Source of the DNA: CAZCZU01 sp964503475
GTDB taxonomy: Bacteria > Pseudomonadota > Zetaproteobacteria > Mariprofundales > Mariprofundaceae
Length of the DNA stretch: 61,652 nucleotides
Assembly (NCBI GenBank): GCA_964503475.1
Contig: CAZCZU010000010.1
Coordinates: 1-61,652, forward strand
Reading direction: 5' to 3'
Shown: positions 60,588 to 61,652 of the stretch, in pieces
How the letters are laid out: each line of letters begins with the position of its first letter
How positions within the stretch are numbered: the stretch's first letter is position 1
Position numbers and translations under genes: made by a program
Notes under the pieces: model-generated
Told to the model about the DNA's origin: nothing
The model's database searches: none
Seen by the model: the letters and a program-made list of their open reading frames with translations, nothing else

Positions 60588-61091
60588 TTAATCCTCCAGG
60601 GGGTTGGTATCTGTAAATGCCAGTTGGGCGACCCGCGCCTGATAGAGGGCGAGGCGCAGGCGCTTATCTTTGACGTCGCGGATGTCGCTGGCAAGACGTT
60701 TGCGCACCGAGAGCGGCACCGTTTTGGCCCGCACCGGTTCCCTGACCGGAACACCGGCATCGGCCTGCACCTTCGTACGGATCTCGACCAGGTTGTAGAT
60801 GCCGCAGTGACGCGAACAGGCCTTGCGAATCTCATCACGCAGGAAGCGGATCTGCTGTGCCATGGCCGAATGGTTGACCGCGATCCACAGGCGGTTGTTG
60901 CCATCTTCCATCGGCTCGATGTTCACCGGCTCCGTTCGCGCCGCCATCATCGGACCGAGAATATCGGGCCAGACATGGCGCAGCCTTGAGAGGGCGACAA
61001 AGTGATCCAGCCGCGTCTCTCCCAGGACCTCGGCCATGCCCTGTGCCAGCGGATTCAGTCGCGAGCGCTTTCGCGTTTTATGGTGGCTCAA
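60588..61091 (-). CDS. dciA: DUF721 protein DciA
   Basis: DciA loads or regulates the replicative helicase DnaB in bacteria lacking DnaC. The 167-residue product has the DUF721 fold (VWPDILGPMMAARTEPVNIE ... NNRLWIAVNHSAMAQQIRFLRDEIRKAC). The start is TTG at 61091 with no clear ribosome site, and begins MSHHKTRKRSRLNPL. It lies 8 nt after the HIT gene. Confidence 0.82.
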   Translation of the reverse strand: MSHHKTRKRSRLNPLAQGMAEVLGETRLDHFVALSRLRHVWPDILGPMMAARTEPVNIEPMEDGNNRLWIAVNHSAMAQQIRFLRDEIRKACSRHCGIYNLVEIRTKVQADAGVPVREPVRAKTVPLSVRKRLASDIRDVKDKRLRLALYQARVAQLAFTDTNPLED

Positions 61092-61099
61092 GTGCGGGG

Positions 61100-61426
61100 T
61101 CAGAAGGGCAGTTTCTTGCCGCCGAGGATATGTACGTGCAGGTGGAAGACTTCCTGGCCGCCACCCTCGCGCACATTGATCACCAGGCGGTAGCCCGCTT
61201 CCAGTCCCAGGTCGTCGGCGATATGGCGAACCCGATCCATCAGCATGCCGTGCAGGAACGGATCATCGACATCAGCGAAGGTGGCGTAGTGCTCTTTCGG
61301 GATGACGAGTACGTGTGTCGGGGCTTTCGGATGGATATCGTGGAAAGCGAGGAACTCCTCATCCTCGTAGACCTTATTGGAAGGAATCTCGCCGGCGGCG
61401 ATTTTGCAGAACAGGCAGTCACTCAT
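61100..61426 (-). CDS. hinT: HIT-family purine nucleoside phosphoramidase-like protein
   Basis: A 108-residue histidine-triad protein: CLFCKIAAGEIPSNKVYEDEEFLAFHDIHPKAPTHVLVIPKEHY and the active site HLHVHILGG near 93-101. It hydrolyses nucleoside phosphoramidates or AppNp-type substrates. GAGG precedes the ATG at 61426. First gene of the hinT-dciA-Tim44-rlmJ minus-strand run. Confidence 0.92.
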   Translation of the reverse strand: MSDCLFCKIAAGEIPSNKVYEDEEFLAFHDIHPKAPTHVLVIPKEHYATFADVDDPFLHGMLMDRVRHIADDLGLEAGYRLVINVREGGGQEVFHLHVHILGGKKLPF

Positions 61427-61652
61427 GCGGGGGCCTCGCGCTTGTGGGATTGTCTCGACCGGCAAATGTAGCACGGGTACGGGCGAATGAAAGGCATCGC
61501 CCGATCATCTGGGCGATTCGAGCAGGGGGAAAATGTAAAAAACGCTTGGCGGCAGCCGGGTATCCTGTTGGGATACTGTATTAGGGCCTGTTAACACTCA
61601 TTTTGGTGTTGCCGCTGTTGCCCCAAACCCGGGCCACTCGGCGTTACTCAGG
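61427..61652. other. Right-edge intergenic region
   Basis: About 226 bp upstream of the HIT gene. It contains a small hairpin (GTATCC/GGATAC near 61561-61577) and AACAC/GTGTT arms after 61590. No gene is seen before the window ends. Confidence 0.4.

Noticed and set aside
61586..61652. Possible insertion-sequence end at the right edge
   Set aside because: The stretch beginning GGGCCTGTTAACACTC looks IS-end-like, but no transposase or second end is in the window, so it cannot be supported.

Overview
The window is a high-GC, gene-dense bacterial chromosome segment. It carries about 60 protein genes and one tRNA. Outer-membrane lipoprotein genes (lolB, bamD), an RNase E with a long disordered tail, rluC/rluD/pgeF, csrA, fur, FadL/FadE-type genes and several small periplasmic c-type cytochromes point to a Gram-negative proteobacterium. 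A gammaproteobacterium, or a zetaproteobacterium-like iron-associated lineage, would fit, but no rRNA gene is present and I do not assign a genus. No prophage, CRISPR array or complete insertion sequence is visible. Two genes are visibly damaged: a tri-haem cytochrome by a one-base frameshift and a YjbQ-family gene by an in-frame TAG.

Layout. Positions 1-338: tRNA-Gln(UUG), minus strand, followed by a 160-bp-period tandem repeat whose unit contains the last 19 nt of the tRNA. 329-4.0 kb (minus): M67 peptidase, TPR lipoprotein, lolB, ispE; the ispE stop lies inside the tRNA. 4.0-7.4 kb (minus): three cytochrome genes and hemN. 7.6-11.9 kb (minus): membrane/spermidine-synthase-like/TPR fusion and cca. 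12.1-15.6 kb (plus): mdh-sucC-sucD-MEKHLA, a TCA-cycle operon. 15.6-20.8 kb: accessory-looking stretch with two copies of a five-hairpin element, a Bcr-type transporter, the broken yjbQ, an AT-rich DUF2971 gene, a cytochrome c, small DUF6164 and ASCH genes, and yaaA. 20.8-28.1 kb (plus): ribD-comEC-exbB-exbD-lysC-csrA-fur-ftr1. 28.3-33.2 kb: hypothetical protein, MgtC/DUF4010, hemH, cNMP-domain protein, PpiC lipoprotein. 33.4-41.8 kb (plus): cstA, EAL protein, ydcF-like, sucA-sucB. 41.8-49.1 kb: small coiled-coil protein, GAF protein, then TVP38-flavoprotein-FadL-FadE. 49.1-54.3 kb (minus): lipoprotein, bamD, pgeF, rluD, rne. 54.7-61.4 kb: rluC, GFA protein, LigB-type dioxygenase, then (minus) HD protein, methyltransferase, rlmJ, Tim44-like, DciA, HIT.

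Functional themes are TCA cycle (mdh, sucCD, sucAB), haem and cytochromes (hemN, hemH, four c-type cytochromes), iron (Fur box, Fur, FTR1), envelope biogenesis (LolB, BamD, PpiC lipoprotein, ElyC-like), RNA modification and decay (Rne, RluC, RluD, RlmJ, Cca, CsrA) and fatty-acid uptake and oxidation (FadL, FadE).

The most interesting non-coding signals are (1) a roughly 145-nt, five-hairpin element in two copies on opposite strands with compensatory base changes, each about 75 nt upstream of a same-strand start codon and carrying GGA motifs in two loops, and (2) the tRNA-Gln-derived tandem repeat, which resembles the arrangement described at E. coli tyrT (rtT).
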